From positions 1 through 41,920 of the forward strand of contig JBJEQK010000085.1 in the NCBI GenBank assembly GCA_051881715.1: a DNA stretch of 41,920 bases. Reading direction: 5' to 3'. The stretch comes from UBA1425 sp051881715. GTDB lineage: Bacteria > Bacillota > Clostridia > Oscillospirales > Acutalibacteraceae. Shown here piece by piece: positions 41,893-41,920 of the stretch. The notes beneath the pieces are model-generated. The model saw nothing but the letters and a program-made list of their open reading frames with translations, was not told the origin of the DNA and did not search any database. Position 1 is the first letter of the stretch; each line of letters opens with the position of its first letter. The translations under genes were made by a program, and so were the position numbers.

Positions 41893-41920
41893 TAGCTTGC
41901 GGACAGAGGGCAAAGATAAG

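Overview
The window looks like the chromosome of a G+C-rich, Gram-positive gut clostridium, probably in the Oscillospirales/Ruminococcaceae area. The evidence is AGGAGG-type ribosome sites, lipobox lipoproteins, a PrsA/SurA-like lipoprotein beside mfd, a SecA with a SEC-C tail, sigma-A-type promoters, and two very large secreted proteins ending in type I dockerin-like modules (the plug of cellulosome- or amylosome-like complexes). The taxonomic assignment is inference. No rRNA, tRNA, CRISPR array, phage or conjugation gene was seen, and no gene-free gap exceeds 300 bases.

Layout. 1-3645 (+): end of an M16 peptidase, proB, proA and an unknown membrane-anchored protein, tightly spaced. 3529-6249 (-): a P2A calcium ATPase whose 3' end overlaps the previous gene by 117 bp. 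6442-18160 (-): two neighbouring giant secreted dockerin proteins (2155 and 1659 aa), each with its own promoter and nearly the same terminator. They share an N-terminal module marked by VPETIYL and RYTNLNQIP, a FIVAR-like helical segment, many InlB/Listeria-Bacteroides beta repeats, a pre-dockerin beta domain and a dockerin. 18277-23417 (+): a metal-uptake operon headed by a Fur/Zur-family gene under a palindromic Fur-like box, followed by a ZnuACB-type ABC transporter, a radical-SAM protein, a GNAT acetyltransferase and a nucleoside hydrolase. 35901-23515 (-): eight tightly packed genes: secA, a HAD phosphatase, mfd, a PrsA/SurA-like lipoprotein, lipoate ligase, a phosphohexomutase, a 74-aa mini surface protein and a secreted DUF4838 protein. 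35976-36470 (+): dCMP deaminase, convergent with a membrane-anchored beta-propeller-like protein (37741-36467). 37933-40013 (+): a TIM-barrel isomerase-like protein and an MBL-fold hydrolase, then a 168-bp MITE-like element, then a TtcA-family tRNA thiolase. 41832-40969 (-): a secreted GH16 glucanase-like enzyme.

Common themes are export and surface display (SecA, a PrsA/SurA-like foldase, dockerin proteins, GH16, the DUF4838 protein, a mini-protein with a sorting-signal look) and metal homeostasis (Zur/Znu, calcium ATPase; dockerins also bind calcium). The most unusual parts are the dockerin pair with its repeated N-terminal module and 297-bp internal repeats, the 74-aa protein that is little more than a signal peptide plus a VPATG sorting-like tail, the MITE whose end supplies the stop codon of the upstream gene, and the Fur-like box controlling an operon that extends past the transporter.
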